DNA from: Bacteroidales bacterium
Lineage (GTDB): Bacteria > Bacteroidota > Bacteroidia > Bacteroidales > UBA932
Direction: 5' to 3'
Assembly: GCA_017480345.1 (NCBI GenBank)
Contig: JAFVAU010000021.1
Location: 62,001 to 126,000 of the forward strand
DNA length: 64,000 bases
Part shown: piece by piece, positions 52,214 through 60,528 of the stretch
Layout of the letters: each line of letters begins with the position of its first letter
Position numbering within the stretch: position 1 is the first letter of the stretch
Notes under the pieces: model-generated
Seen by the model: the letters and a program-made list of their open reading frames with translations, nothing else
The model's database searches: none
Told to the model about the DNA's origin: nothing
Translations under genes and position numbers: made by a program

Positions 52214-53101
52214 CTACTCCTCCATGATTACGCGGCCGTCGGCCTTGGCCTCAATCAGTTTGCCCTCGGCCTCCGTCCGTTTTACATAATCCAGGATGGC
52301 CTCCCGGACAAGGACGTGAGAAAGCGTCACGTTCTCCGCAAGGGAACCCAGGTTGATCTTGTCTCCCCCGTCCAAGAGGAAATCGATGGAGGTGACGTTG
52401 TAGATGCGCTCCGGGTCGATGGGCTTGCCACCCACCAAGGCACTCTCCAGTTTGCCGCCCTTCACCTTCACCTCACAACCGGACACGGCCTGGAAGGCCT
52501 TGGTGCCGGAGAGCTGCTCCAGCAGCTTCTGAAGGGAAGCCCCTTTCATCTGCACATGGCAGAGGTAGTTCTTGAAGGGGAACATGGAAGAGATGTCATC
52601 CAGGGTGACGGGGCCTTCCGGCATGGGGGTCCGGATGCCGCCATAATTGGTGAGGGCAAAGTCCATGGGCACGCGGAAATACCGGCTTCCGTACTCCCGA
52701 ATGGCATCGGCCACCAGATTGCCCAGCGGCAGGTCCGGCTGGGTACGGAGGTTCATGTACATGCCCGCCGAATGGCCGATCACCTGCTTGAGGTGGATCA
52801 GCTGCGGCTGCACCTCCATCAGTTCCTGCGCAACCTGCGCCACGGAGGAAGTCTCTTCATAGCGCACGCCGGAGGGTGTTACATACCCCTCGTCATCAAA
52901 GCTGCCCAGGGATTCTGAGAGATTCTCCGCCGTCACCGGCTTGGCGCCCGTCCGATGGCCGTCCATGGCCACCCGCTTCCAGCGAATCACCGGGCCCTTG
53001 TCCTGCATGGCCTGCGCTCCGGCGAAGATGGCTCCCACCAGAATCAAAGCCCAGGCAAGGTACCAAAGGTTTTTGTTATTATTTACTTTTGCTTGAGCCA
53101 T
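52214..53101 (-). CDS. 5'-nucleotidase C-terminal-domain protein
   Basis: This 295-residue protein has an N-terminal membrane segment (L-W-Y-L-A-W-A-L-I-L-V-G-A-I-F-A-G-A) and a full 5'-nucleotidase C-terminal domain: L-G-N-L-V-A-D-A-I-R-E-Y, F-A-L-T-N-Y-G-G-I-R, D-I-S-S-M-F-P-F-K-N, and Y-N-V-T-S-I-D-F-L-L-D-G-G-D. It lacks the metallophosphatase domain, which is the next gene (51350-52210). The start overlaps the ABC permease gene by 19 nt. Separate genes for the two halves are known from Bacteroidetes; each half is membrane-anchored on its own. Confidence 0.92.
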   Translation of the reverse strand: MAQAKVNNNKNLWYLAWALILVGAIFAGAQAMQDKGPVIRWKRVAMDGHRTGAKPVTAENLSESLGSFDDEGYVTPSGVRYEETSSVAQVAQELMEVQPQLIHLKQVIGHSAGMYMNLRTQPDLPLGNLVADAIREYGSRYFRVPMDFALTNYGGIRTPMPEGPVTLDDISSMFPFKNYLCHVQMKGASLQKLLEQLSGTKAFQAVSGCEVKVKGGKLESALVGGKPIDPERIYNVTSIDFLLDGGDKINLGSLAENVTLSHVLVREAILDYVKRTEAEGKLIEAKADGRVIMEE

Positions 53102-54420
53102 TTCCAGAGGTCTTTAAACGTACTCTTCTTGCCATACATCAGGATGCCCACCTTGTAAATCTTGGCCGATGCCCAGGCGCACACCACGAAGGTGACCACC
53201 AGCAGCACCATGGAAAGCACCAGTTCCCAGGTGGCCACGCCGAAGGGAATGCGGGCCAGCATCACGATGGGCGAAGTGAAGGGAATTATGGAGCCCCAGA
53301 ACACCAGCGAGCTGTCCGGAGCCTTGAAGGCGTAAATGGCGATGAAGAAGGCCAGCAGCAGCGGAATGGTGACCGGGATCTGCAGCTGGGAGCTGTCTCC
53401 CTCGTTCTCCACGGCCGATCCGATGGCCGCGAACAGCGAGGCATACAGCAGATAGCCAAAGATGAAGAAGAAGAGGAAGGCGAAGAGAATCTGACCCAGG
53501 TTGATGTTGCCCAGGGTGCTCATCACCACATCCATGCCGTCGGGAAGGTTCACGTTGTCGTTCATCTGGCTCACCATCTCCGTGGTGGGATCGTCCTGAA
53601 GCATGCCCATGAGCTTGTCCTTGCCTAGGATGCCCCCGGCCACACCGATGAGCATCAGCGTCAGGAGTATCCACAGCAGGAACTGCGTGAGGGCCACCAG
53701 GGCCACGCCGATAATCTTTCCGAACATGAGTTCCGTGGCCTTCACGGAAGACATGAGCACTTCCACCACGCGGGAGCTCTTCTCCTCGATGACGGAGCTC
53801 ATCACCATGCCGGAGAACAGCGCGATGAACATGTACAGTGCCATGCCCAGAATCATGGACAGGGCCATGTAGATACCGCTTTCGGAGATGCTCTCCTTGC
53901 CGGATTCGTCAATGGTGTAGCTGCGGAGCTTCACGTTGGACTTGACGCCCGCCATAATCTCTTCCAGGTTCTCGATGCCATAGGAATCAATGCGATAGGC
54001 CTCCACGGCATCGTTGATACGGCTCTCGATCATCTCCCCGGTATCCATGCCCAGGGGCTTTTCGGAGTAGCAGTCGGCCGATACGGTGCGAGCCTCCGTG
54101 TCCAGCTCGGAGATGGTGAGGAGGATATCCACGCCGGAGGCGGACAAATCGGACTTGATGGCTTCGGGCGATGCGTCCGGGCCCAAATCCTGGAAATGCG
54201 TGACCTCGTTGTCCGTCAGGAAGGGCATCACAATGCCGGAACGGTCTATGACGCCCACCTGCTTGGCCTCTTCCTTGGCACCCAACATGATGAGGGACGG
54301 AAGGATGGCGATGCCGGCAAACAGCACCGGAGCCAGGAAAGTGATGAGAAGAAAGCTCTTTTTCTTAACCTTGTTAAGATACTCGCGCTGGATGATGATG
54401 CCTAATTTCTTGAAGTTCAT
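53083..54420 (-). CDS. ABC-2 type permease (NatB-like)
   Basis: This 445-residue permease has a first helix at about residues 22-45 (S-F-L-L-I-T-F-L-A-P-V-L-F-A-G), a large extracytoplasmic loop (about 55-185) and five or six helices after it. The sequence E-E-K-S-S-R-V-V-E-V-L-M-S-S-V (about 210-224) is the coupling motif shared with NatB and related export permeases. NatB exports Na+, and some homologues export antibiotics or peptides; the substrate here is unknown. It follows the ATPase gene by 3 nt and overlaps the nucleotidase gene by 19 nt, in one operon. Confidence 0.9.
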   Translation of the reverse strand: MNFKKLGIIIQREYLNKVKKKSFLLITFLAPVLFAGIAILPSLIMLGAKEEAKQVGVIDRSGIVMPFLTDNEVTHFQDLGPDASPEAIKSDLSASGVDILLTISELDTEARTVSADCYSEKPLGMDTGEMIESRINDAVEAYRIDSYGIENLEEIMAGVKSNVKLRSYTIDESGKESISESGIYMALSMILGMALYMFIALFSGMVMSSVIEEKSSRVVEVLMSSVKATELMFGKIIGVALVALTQFLLWILLTLMLIGVAGGILGKDKLMGMLQDDPTTEMVSQMNDNVNLPDGMDVVMSTLGNINLGQILFAFLFFFIFGYLLYASLFAAIGSAVENEGDSSQLQIPVTIPLLLAFFIAIYAFKAPDSSLVFWGSIIPFTSPIVMLARIPFGVATWELVLSMVLLVVTFVVCAWASAKIYKVGILMYGKKSTFKDLWKWLKQK

Positions 54421-54423
54421 ACG

Positions 54424-55278
54424 CTATTCCTCCTCCGTTACCAGTTTGATGAAAATGTCATTCATGCGGGGAATCAGCTCCTTGAAGGAGTTGATGGTGA
54501 AGCCCTTGTCCATGAGTTCCCGCAGCTGGGCGTTCACCTGCTCACGGGCCACCACCAGGCTCTTGCGGTCCAGGGTGTCGTCCGTGTATTCCAGTTCCAC
54601 GTTGTCCTGGCCGTAGCGGCGGCGGATCTCATTGGTTTCGCCGGTGACCACCAGCTTGCCCTTGTTGATGAGGGCGATGTTCTCGCAGAGTTCCTCCACG
54701 GATTCCATGTTGTGCGTGGACAGGATGATAGTGGCGCCCTCGTCCTTGAGCCGCAGGATTTCCTTGCGGATGAGGTCCACGTTCACCGGGTCGAAGCCGG
54801 AGAAGGGCTCGTCCAGGATCATCAGGGAAGGCCGATGCACCACCGTGGTGATGAACTGGACCTTCTGGGCCATACCCTTGGAGAGTTCCTCCACCTTCTT
54901 TCCCCACCAGTCGGCAATGTCGAAGCGGACGAACCATTTTTTCAGCTCCACGGCGGCGTCATGGGCGCTCATTCCCTTGAGCTGGGCCAGGTACATGGCC
55001 TGGTCCCCCACCTTCATCTTGCGGTACAGGCCGCGCTCCTCCGGCAGGTAGCCGATATGGGAGACGTCCTCCTCCGTAATGGGATGTCCCTGGAAGAGGA
55101 TCTGGCCGGCCGATGCGATGGTGATCCGGTTGATGATGCGGATGAGCGTGCTCTTGCCCGCTCCGTTGGGCCCCAGCAGGCCGAAAATCTTGCCCTCGGG
55201 AATGTCCAGCGACACATTGTCCAGTGCCACCTTGGGGCCGAAGGTCTTTCGTACGTTCTTAACTTCTACTATTGCCAT
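54424..55278 (-). CDS. ABC transporter ATP-binding protein (NatA-like)
   Basis: This 284-residue ATPase has Walker A G-P-N-G-A-G-K-S-T (about residues 35-43), the signature L-S-K-G-M-A-Q-K-V-Q (about 131-140), Walker B L-M-I-L-D-E-P-F-S-G (about 150-159) and the switch His in S-T-H-N-M-E. The C-terminal 80 residues form an extra domain typical of NatA/DrrA-type exporters. It energises the permease encoded next. A good promoter lies at 55296-55325, making it the first gene of a four-gene operon that runs to 51350. Confidence 0.94.
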   Translation of the reverse strand: MAIVEVKNVRKTFGPKVALDNVSLDIPEGKIFGLLGPNGAGKSTLIRIINRITIASAGQILFQGHPITEEDVSHIGYLPEERGLYRKMKVGDQAMYLAQLKGMSAHDAAVELKKWFVRFDIADWWGKKVEELSKGMAQKVQFITTVVHRPSLMILDEPFSGFDPVNVDLIRKEILRLKDEGATIILSTHNMESVEELCENIALINKGKLVVTGETNEIRRRYGQDNVELEYTDDTLDRKSLVVAREQVNAQLRELMDKGFTINSFKELIPRMNDIFIKLVTEEE

Positions 55279-55295
55279 ATACTTTTGTTTTGAGG

Positions 55296-55325
55296 CAAAT
55301 ATAATAATTACTTATTGAATTACAA
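55296..55325 (-). promoter_or_regulatory. Promoter of the ABC-nucleotidase operon
   Basis: Minus-strand TTG (55325-55323) and TATATTTG (55303-55296) are 19 nt apart, close to consensus. The ATG is 17 nt downstream of the -7 box. Confidence 0.7.
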
Positions 55326-55334
55326 TAATTTTTA

Positions 55335-56375
55335 CTATATATTCAATATTTTTACAACCAGTTCCGTAAAGAGGTCCGAAGGGGTGGCCTCGCCGGCGTC
55401 TCCTCCCTTGCCTTTATAGTCGTAATCCGTGAGGAGGGAAATGACCCGCATGCACTGCGGCAGGGAGTAATTGCGGACGGCCGTGTCATACTCCTTGATA
55501 AAGTACGGATTCACCCCCAGGACCCGGGCCACATCCCCCTGCGAAGGACGCGTGGGCAGCAGGGCGTGGTACTTGAGGATGCGGCTGAAATGCGTAAAGA
55601 GCGGCGCCACCACCATGGGAAGGGCAAAACGCGGCGCCTCTCCCATGTGGGCGGCAATCTTCAGGGCCTGGGCCGACTGACGGAAACTCAGGCACTTGGT
55701 GAGCTCGAACACGCTGAACTGGCGGCTCACCCCCACGTTCTTCTCGATATCGGCCACACTCACCTCCTTCACGCCTTCGGGGAGGTTCTTCAGAAGTTTG
55801 TCCGTCTCCACCACTATCTTTCCCAGCTCCGTGCCGGCGCTCTCCGCCAGCAGTTGGGCGGCCTCCGGATGGATGCGCAGGCCCCGGCTCTCGTAATAGG
55901 AGAGGATCCACTGCGGCACCTCATAGTCCCGCAGGGCGCTGGATTCCACAATCACCCCCGTCTTGAGCACGCTCTTGTAAAGGGCGCGGCGTTTGTCGGC
56001 CGATGCGCCATGCATCAGAATCACCAGCACGGTGCTCTCCAGGGGCTGCTGGCAGTAGATGGACAGCTCCTCCAGGGATTTCATCTGCTGGGCTTCCTTC
56101 ACCACCACCAGCTGGCGGTCCGCCATCATGGGGAAGCGGCGGGCGGCGGTAATTACCGTATCGGCCGTGACATCGGCCCCGTAGCAGACGGTCTCATTGA
56201 AGTCTTTCTCCCACTCCTGAAGGCAATTGTCCAGGATGGCGTCGCACACCAGGTCCGGGTAATAGGGTTCCTCGCCCATGAGCAGATAAACAGACTTGAA
56301 GATGCCACTACGGACATCTTCAAGAATGCTTTTAACCTGACGGTCAAGCTCGATATAAGCCTTCTGTGCAGCCAC
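55335..56375 (-). CDS. holA: DNA polymerase III subunit delta
   Basis: This 346-residue clamp-loader subunit opens the beta clamp. The N-terminal clamp-binding part shows S-V-Y-L-L-M-G-E-E-P-Y-Y (about residues 28-39), then F-P-M-M-A-D-R-Q-L-V-V-V-K-E-A-Q (about 81-96), L-V-I-L-M-H-G-A-S-A-D-K-R and the C-terminal collar region with F-V/S-V-F-E-L-T. There is no functional P-loop, as expected for delta. It begins with GTG directly after the hpf stop (no gap), so translation is coupled. Last gene of the HsdR_N-cca-xerC-hpf-holA operon. Confidence 0.93.
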   Translation of the reverse strand: MAAQKAYIELDRQVKSILEDVRSGIFKSVYLLMGEEPYYPDLVCDAILDNCLQEWEKDFNETVCYGADVTADTVITAARRFPMMADRQLVVVKEAQQMKSLEELSIYCQQPLESTVLVILMHGASADKRRALYKSVLKTGVIVESSALRDYEVPQWILSYYESRGLRIHPEAAQLLAESAGTELGKIVVETDKLLKNLPEGVKEVSVADIEKNVGVSRQFSVFELTKCLSFRQSAQALKIAAHMGEAPRFALPMVVAPLFTHFSRILKYHALLPTRPSQGDVARVLGVNPYFIKEYDTAVRNYSLPQCMRVISLLTDYDYKGKGGDAGEATPSDLFTELVVKILNI

Positions 56376-56666
56376 TTACTTGGCAAATTTCTTTTCCTTG
56401 GCACGCACGATCTTCTCCTTGAGGGCGTCTGCGGCATCCGTAACGGCTTCCTCGAAGGTGCGGGCCTGGCGCTCGATCACCAGTTCCTCACCGGGGATGT
56501 GGGTCTGCAGTTTGACACTCTTGTTTTCCGCGTCCGGGAGAAGGGAAAGGGTGACATCGATGTCTCCCATGTTGTCGAAGAACTTCTCTACTTTTCCAAC
56601 TTTCTTGTCAATGAAGTCCAGCAGCTTCTCGTCTGCATTGAACTTGAGGGACTTAACGTTAATCAT
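56376..56666 (-). CDS. hpf: Ribosome hibernation-promoting factor, short form
   Basis: This 96-residue beta-alpha protein has I-N-V-K-S-L-K-F-N-A-D-E-K at the start, V-T-L-S-L-L-P-D-A-E-N-K-S-V-K-L near the middle and a basic C-terminal helix. Short HPF/YfiA proteins bind the 30S decoding centre in stationary phase and need RMF-like partners or act alone. The ATG overlaps the xerC stop region by 8 nt and its TAA abuts the holA GTG. Its place between xerC and holA is a translation-coupled position in this operon. Confidence 0.9.
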   Translation of the reverse strand: MINVKSLKFNADEKLLDFIDKKVGKVEKFFDNMGDIDVTLSLLPDAENKSVKLQTHIPGEELVIERQARTFEEAVTDAADALKEKIVRAKEKKFAK

Positions 56667-57597
56667 GTTTGCCAGAGTTTTTTGCCCTGGGATGGGCGTT
56701 CATGTATTGTGCCTTGAGCCTTTCGATGGAATTGTGGGTGTACACCTCCGTGGCCGCGAGAGAGGAGTGGCCCAGCATTTCTTTGATGGCGTTCAGGTCT
56801 GCTCCTTCATCCAGAAGGGCCGTAGCCAGCGAGTGCCTGAGTACATGGGGGGATTTCCTCCCGGTAATGCCGTAGCCGTCCAGTTCCGTTTTCACCGCCC
56901 GGTCCACGAAGGCAGGGTAAAGGGGCTTCCCTTTCTCCGTCTTCAGGAGCGGACTTTCCGGTGCGCAGTCCAGTTCCATCGACTTAGCTGCTTGTAAATA
57001 TAGTGAAATTTCTTCAAGTACGGAAGGAATGAGCGGAATTTCTCTCATTTTATCTCCCTTTCCCCTCACCCGGAGGGTTTGCCGGGCGCTGTCCACGCTT
57101 CTCATCTGCAGGCCAATCAGTTCCGCCCGCCGGATTCCCGTGGCATACAGGAGGCTGATGATGAGCCGCCGCAGCCGCCGGTTGTAGAGTTCATCGGCCA
57201 GCTTTTCCCCGGGTTTCAGGCTTTGGAGCACTTCCAGCTCCTCCTTCCCGGCACTATGGGCCGATGCCTCCAGGTACTCCGCCATGGACTTTTCCGTATA
57301 ATACTCCGGCAGGCGCTTTTCCATCTTGGGCCGCTTGACTCCGCGGGCCGGATTGGAAGAGAGCACGCCCTCCTTCATCAGGAAGTTGCAGTACCCGCTG
57401 AGGGCACTCATGTGCAGATGCACGGTACGCGGCTTGAGCCCCCGTTCCATCAGATGGGCCTCGTACTCCCGGATCCGGGATGGGATAAGGTCTCCCCCCC
57501 AGGCCTGGAAGTCTTCCAGGGCCTGGCGGTAGAGCGTCACCGTCCGGGGCGAGTACCTCCGGACATCCTGCAGATATGCGATGTACCTCGCTATCAT
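56659..57597 (-). CDS. xerC: XerC/XerD-type tyrosine recombinase
   Basis: This 312-residue site-specific recombinase has the N-terminal SAM-like DNA-binding domain and the catalytic domain with Arg in A-T-G-I-R-R-A-E-L (about residue 160), His-x-x-Arg in H-V-L-R-H-S-L-A-T, the second His in L-G-H-S-S-L and the nucleophile Tyr in E-V-Y-T-H. All catalytic residues are present. The frame runs 200 codons further upstream, but that stretch is the reverse of cca in another frame; ATG at 57597 (M-I-A-R-Y-I-A-Y-L) overlaps the cca stop (ATGA). It probably resolves chromosome dimers at dif; C versus D paralogue is not decidable here. Confidence 0.92.
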   Translation of the reverse strand: MIARYIAYLQDVRRYSPRTVTLYRQALEDFQAWGGDLIPSRIREYEAHLMERGLKPRTVHLHMSALSGYCNFLMKEGVLSSNPARGVKRPKMEKRLPEYYTEKSMAEYLEASAHSAGKEELEVLQSLKPGEKLADELYNRRLRRLIISLLYATGIRRAELIGLQMRSVDSARQTLRVRGKGDKMREIPLIPSVLEEISLYLQAAKSMELDCAPESPLLKTEKGKPLYPAFVDRAVKTELDGYGITGRKSPHVLRHSLATALLDEGADLNAIKEMLGHSSLAATEVYTHNSIERLKAQYMNAHPRAKNSGKHD

Positions 57598-59060
57598 TTT
57601 TTCGCTTCCAGTCCGAAGACCTCCTTGGCCTTGGCGCGCATGTAGGCATCGGCCGCCTCGAAAGTATAGGGAATCTCCCCGTCCAGGACGGCGTTTTTCA
57701 CCATCTCCTTCAACTGGCCGATGGTATTGCACGGCTTCAGGCCGAAGAGTTCCATCACATAGTCTCCGGTGATGGGGTTCTTCCAATTGCGGATTTCGTC
57801 CTTGGCCTCCACCTGGGCCATCTTCTCCTTCACCGCCTCGAAGTTCCGGCGGAGGCGGGCCACCTTGGCGGGGTTCTTGGAGGTGATGTCCGCGTTGCAC
57901 AGGAGCATGAGGTCGTCTATGTCCTCCCCGGCGTCGAAAAGGAGGCGCCGCACGGCGCTGTCCGTCACCTCGTCGTCCACCAGGGCGATGGGCCGCAGAT
58001 GCAGGCTCACCAGCTTCTGGACATATTTCATCTTCTCGTTGAGAGGCATCTTGAGCTTCTCGAAGATCTTGGGAACCATGCGGGCTCCGGTAACCTCGTG
58101 CCCGTGGAAGGTCCAGCCCTGCCCGGGAACATAGCGTTTGCTGATGGGTTTGCCAATATCGTGCAGCAGGGCGGCCCAGTGCAGCCACAGGTTGGGTTCC
58201 CTCCCCTCCTCGGCCTCAAAAAGAAGCACGTTCTGGAGCACCTGGAGCGTATGGGAGAAATTCTCCTTGTGGCCTTTTCCGTCCACCGTCTCCACACCCT
58301 TCAGGCGGCTGAGCTCCGGCAGGAATTCCTTCAGCAGGCCCGTATCCTCCATGATTTCGAAGGCCATGGCGGGGGTCCGGGTCATGAGCATCTTGTTCAG
58401 TTCCTCCACAATGCGCTCCTTGGAGAGTATCTGCATACGGCCGGCCATTTCCTTCATGGCTTCCAGGCTTTCGGGAACGATGGTGAAGGGATGTTCCGGC
58501 GTGCTAAGCCGGGCGGCGAAACGGATGGCCCGGAGCATGCGCAGCGGGTCATCGCTGTAGGTCTGCCGGGGTTCCAGCGGCGTGCGGATAATCCCGGCCG
58601 CCAGGTCCCTGATACCCCCGAAGGGGTCTACCAGGGCACCGTAGTCTTCTTTCTGAAGGCTGAAAGCCATGGCGTTGATGGTGAAATCCCGGCGGAGCTG
58701 GTCTTCCTCCAGTGTCCCGTCCTCCACGATGGGCTTACGGGAATCCCGGTGGTAAGACTCCTTGCGGGCGCCCACGAACTCCACCTCAATCCCGTGATAC
58801 TTGAGCATGGCGGTGCCAAAGTTCTTGAACACGCTCACCCGGGCATGGCATTTGGCCGCCACGGCCTCTGCCAACGCAATGCCGGCGTGCTCCGTCCCGG
58901 GCTTGCTCTCCACCACAATGTCAATATCCTTGTTGGGGACTCCCAGGAAGCAGTCCCGCACATATCCGCCTATCACAAAGGCCCTGACGCCCAGTTCCCC
59001 GGCCGTCTCACCCACCAGTCTGAAGACCGGATGGTCCAAATACTCTTCTACTTTCGTCAT
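57594..59060 (-). CDS. cca: tRNA nucleotidyltransferase/poly(A) polymerase family protein with HD domain
   Basis: This 488-residue enzyme has the class II nucleotidyltransferase head V-I-G-G-Y-V-R-D (about residues 27-34) and catalytic D-I-D-I-V-V-E (about 42-48), the R-R-D-F-T-I-N-A motif near 109-116, and R-M-L-R-A-I-R-F-A. An HD domain, W-A-A-L-L-H-D-I-G-K-P, starts near residue 274. It should add or repair the 3' CCA of tRNAs. The chosen start is the ATG at 59060, which overlaps the HsdR_N gene stop (ATGA); the longer frame upstream is an out-of-frame shadow of that gene. Confidence 0.94.
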   Translation of the reverse strand: MTKVEEYLDHPVFRLVGETAGELGVRAFVIGGYVRDCFLGVPNKDIDIVVESKPGTEHAGIALAEAVAAKCHARVSVFKNFGTAMLKYHGIEVEFVGARKESYHRDSRKPIVEDGTLEEDQLRRDFTINAMAFSLQKEDYGALVDPFGGIRDLAAGIIRTPLEPRQTYSDDPLRMLRAIRFAARLSTPEHPFTIVPESLEAMKEMAGRMQILSKERIVEELNKMLMTRTPAMAFEIMEDTGLLKEFLPELSRLKGVETVDGKGHKENFSHTLQVLQNVLLFEAEEGREPNLWLHWAALLHDIGKPISKRYVPGQGWTFHGHEVTGARMVPKIFEKLKMPLNEKMKYVQKLVSLHLRPIALVDDEVTDSAVRRLLFDAGEDIDDLMLLCNADITSKNPAKVARLRRNFEAVKEKMAQVEAKDEIRNWKNPITGDYVMELFGLKPCNTIGQLKEMVKNAVLDGEIPYTFEAADAYMRAKAKEVFGLEAKK

Positions 59061-59458
59061 ATCATCTCTTCCCACAAAGGGGCCTTTTCCATGAACTGCC
59101 AGCCATCGGCCTGCCTTTGGAAGATAAAGGTCTTGGGGCCGTTGGTAATGGCGATATACTTCACGTCCAGCTGCTGGTTGTAGCGCAGCGCCTGGTCCAC
59201 CACATCCTGGTCCAGCGTCACCTCCGGCCGCTTGCACTCCACCACCATCACGGGATGCGCCTGGCGGTCGTACACAACAATATCGGCCCTGTAGTCCTTC
59301 TGGCCCACCTTCAGGGCCACCTCGGAGCCCATCATGTGCTCCGGCACCTTCATCCCTTCGTGCAGGACGGAGATGAACCACTGCCGGACGGCCTCCTCGG
59401 GGGTGTTGCGTACGCTTTTGCGCCGCAGCGGATCCCAGATATACTCACTTGAAACCAT
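59057..59458 (-). CDS. Stand-alone HsdR N-terminal (PD-(D/E)XK-type) domain protein
   Basis: This 133-residue protein matches the N-terminal nuclease-like domain of type I restriction R subunits, with R-A-D-I-V-V-Y-D (about residues 57-64) and V-V-E-C-K-R-P (about 72-78) as the metal-binding D and E-x-K of a PD-(D/E)XK fold. No helicase, HsdM or HsdS gene is nearby, so it is not a restriction system. It is common in Bacteroidetes near holA; role unknown, perhaps DNA maintenance. The TTG at 59497 is rejected because the promoter sits between it and the ATG at 59458. Confidence 0.85.
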   Translation of the reverse strand: MVSSEYIWDPLRRKSVRNTPEEAVRQWFISVLHEGMKVPEHMMGSEVALKVGQKDYRADIVVYDRQAHPVMVVECKRPEVTLDQDVVDQALRYNQQLDVKYIAITNGPKTFIFQRQADGWQFMEKAPLWEEMI

Positions 59459-59466
59459 TTCAACGC

Positions 59467-59497
59467 CAAATTTAGCGTTTTTCCGGCTCAACTGCAA
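59467..59497 (-). promoter_or_regulatory. Promoter of the HsdR_N-cca-xerC-hpf-holA operon
   Basis: Minus-strand TTG (59497-59495), 20 nt, TAAATTTG (59474-59467) matches the consensus. The TAA of the -7 box is also the stop codon of the upstream nucleoside hydrolase gene. Only 8 nt separate the box from the ATG at 59458, so the mRNA should be nearly leaderless. Confidence 0.72.
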
Positions 59498-60515
59498 TGG
59501 TGAATCGTCTGATTTTCTCCAGCATCGCTGCGTTCCAGTCGGCCGAACCGGACAATTGGTAGCGGCAGTTGCCGGTGGCCGATGGCATGAAAATGGTCTC
59601 GGCCTTAGGAGTCAGGCTTACAGTGCCGCGCCCGGAAAGCGTGAAGAGCCCGTCGCCCTCCACGGCCTGAATCACGGCCATCGGGTCCCACATCCTCTGG
59701 CCGGTGTCGCAGTTGCACTTCAGATAGACTTGCTTGATGGGGTGCACGTCGGTCCATGAGATGTCACTGACAACCTGCTCGGGCGTGTATTCGATGCCCT
59801 CCCCCACTTCCATCGGCGAGAACACCATATCCACCTCCTTGGGCCAGAGACGGAAAAAGTCCGAAGCAAAACTGATGCCCTGCGAGAAATTGAAGTCGGG
59901 CTCCACGGACTTGCCGAAGACACCTCCCATCACGTAGATGCACTTCACTTTCTGGCGGACCAGTTCCACGCCGCTGAGCGGAGAGTATTCGTCCCCCTCA
60001 GACTGCAGCAGGGCGGCCAGTGCCGTCACAAAGCCGATGGAGCAGATGCTCACCGAGTGGTCGGGCGCAGCGGAGAGCAGCCGGCGGTAAAGCAGGTAGC
60101 CGTCAGGCAGCGAAGCGTAGTCGCTCACGCTGCGGCGGAACATCGGCTTGCCATCGGCATCGGTATAGCCGGGCATCGCCCCGTAATCTATCCACACCCG
60201 CGGCGCAGGGATGCCCTTTCTCACCAGGCCGATGGGCGTGTCCGGATATCCGAACCAGGTGTTCATCACGTCGGCAACCGCTGCGTTGGGCTCGCCCATG
60301 CGGTCCACCACCACCCCGAGCAGGCGGCATCGGCCTTCCTGCTGGTAGCGGTGCAGCATCTCAAGGGCAAAGAGGTCGTCGGTGGAAGAGCCAAGGTCCG
60401 TGTCCAGGATCACCAGCGGCACGCCCGTGTACACCTCCGTCGGGGAAATCTCGCCGCAAGCGGAAAACAGTCCCCACACAAGTGCAATGAGCCAAAGCTG
60501 TTTTGTTTTCTTCAT
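59472..60515 (-). CDS. Nucleoside hydrolase-like lipoprotein
   Basis: This 347-residue exported protein has a lipoprotein signal (L-W-L-I-A-L-V-W-G-L-F-S-A-C, Cys near residue 20) and a nucleoside-hydrolase fold. The N-terminal Ca2+-site motif reads I-L-D-T-D-L-G-S-S-T-D-D (about residues 35-46). Y-V-M-G-G-V-F near 220 and W-D-P-M-A-V-I near 298 match later family motifs. It should cleave the N-glycosidic bond of nucleosides or related N-ribosides in the periplasm. The start at 60515 is chosen because it gives a proper signal peptide; 53 upstream codons are open but overlap the kinase gene. It follows the APH-like gene by 13 nt. Confidence 0.85.
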   Translation of the reverse strand: MKKTKQLWLIALVWGLFSACGEISPTEVYTGVPLVILDTDLGSSTDDLFALEMLHRYQQEGRCRLLGVVVDRMGEPNAAVADVMNTWFGYPDTPIGLVRKGIPAPRVWIDYGAMPGYTDADGKPMFRRSVSDYASLPDGYLLYRRLLSAAPDHSVSICSIGFVTALAALLQSEGDEYSPLSGVELVRQKVKCIYVMGGVFGKSVEPDFNFSQGISFASDFFRLWPKEVDMVFSPMEVGEGIEYTPEQVVSDISWTDVHPIKQVYLKCNCDTGQRMWDPMAVIQAVEGDGLFTLSGRGTVSLTPKAETIFMPSATGNCRYQLSGSADWNAAMLEKIRRFTIAVEPEKR

Positions 60516-60528
60516 GCCGGTATGGTGT

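Noticed and set aside
56659..58188. Integrase of a mobile element
   Set aside because: The tyrosine recombinase is Xer-like, lies in a housekeeping operon, and no attachment sites or cargo genes are seen.
59057..59458. Restriction-modification or other defence system
   Set aside because: Only the small N-terminal HsdR-type domain exists; no methylase, specificity or helicase gene is nearby.
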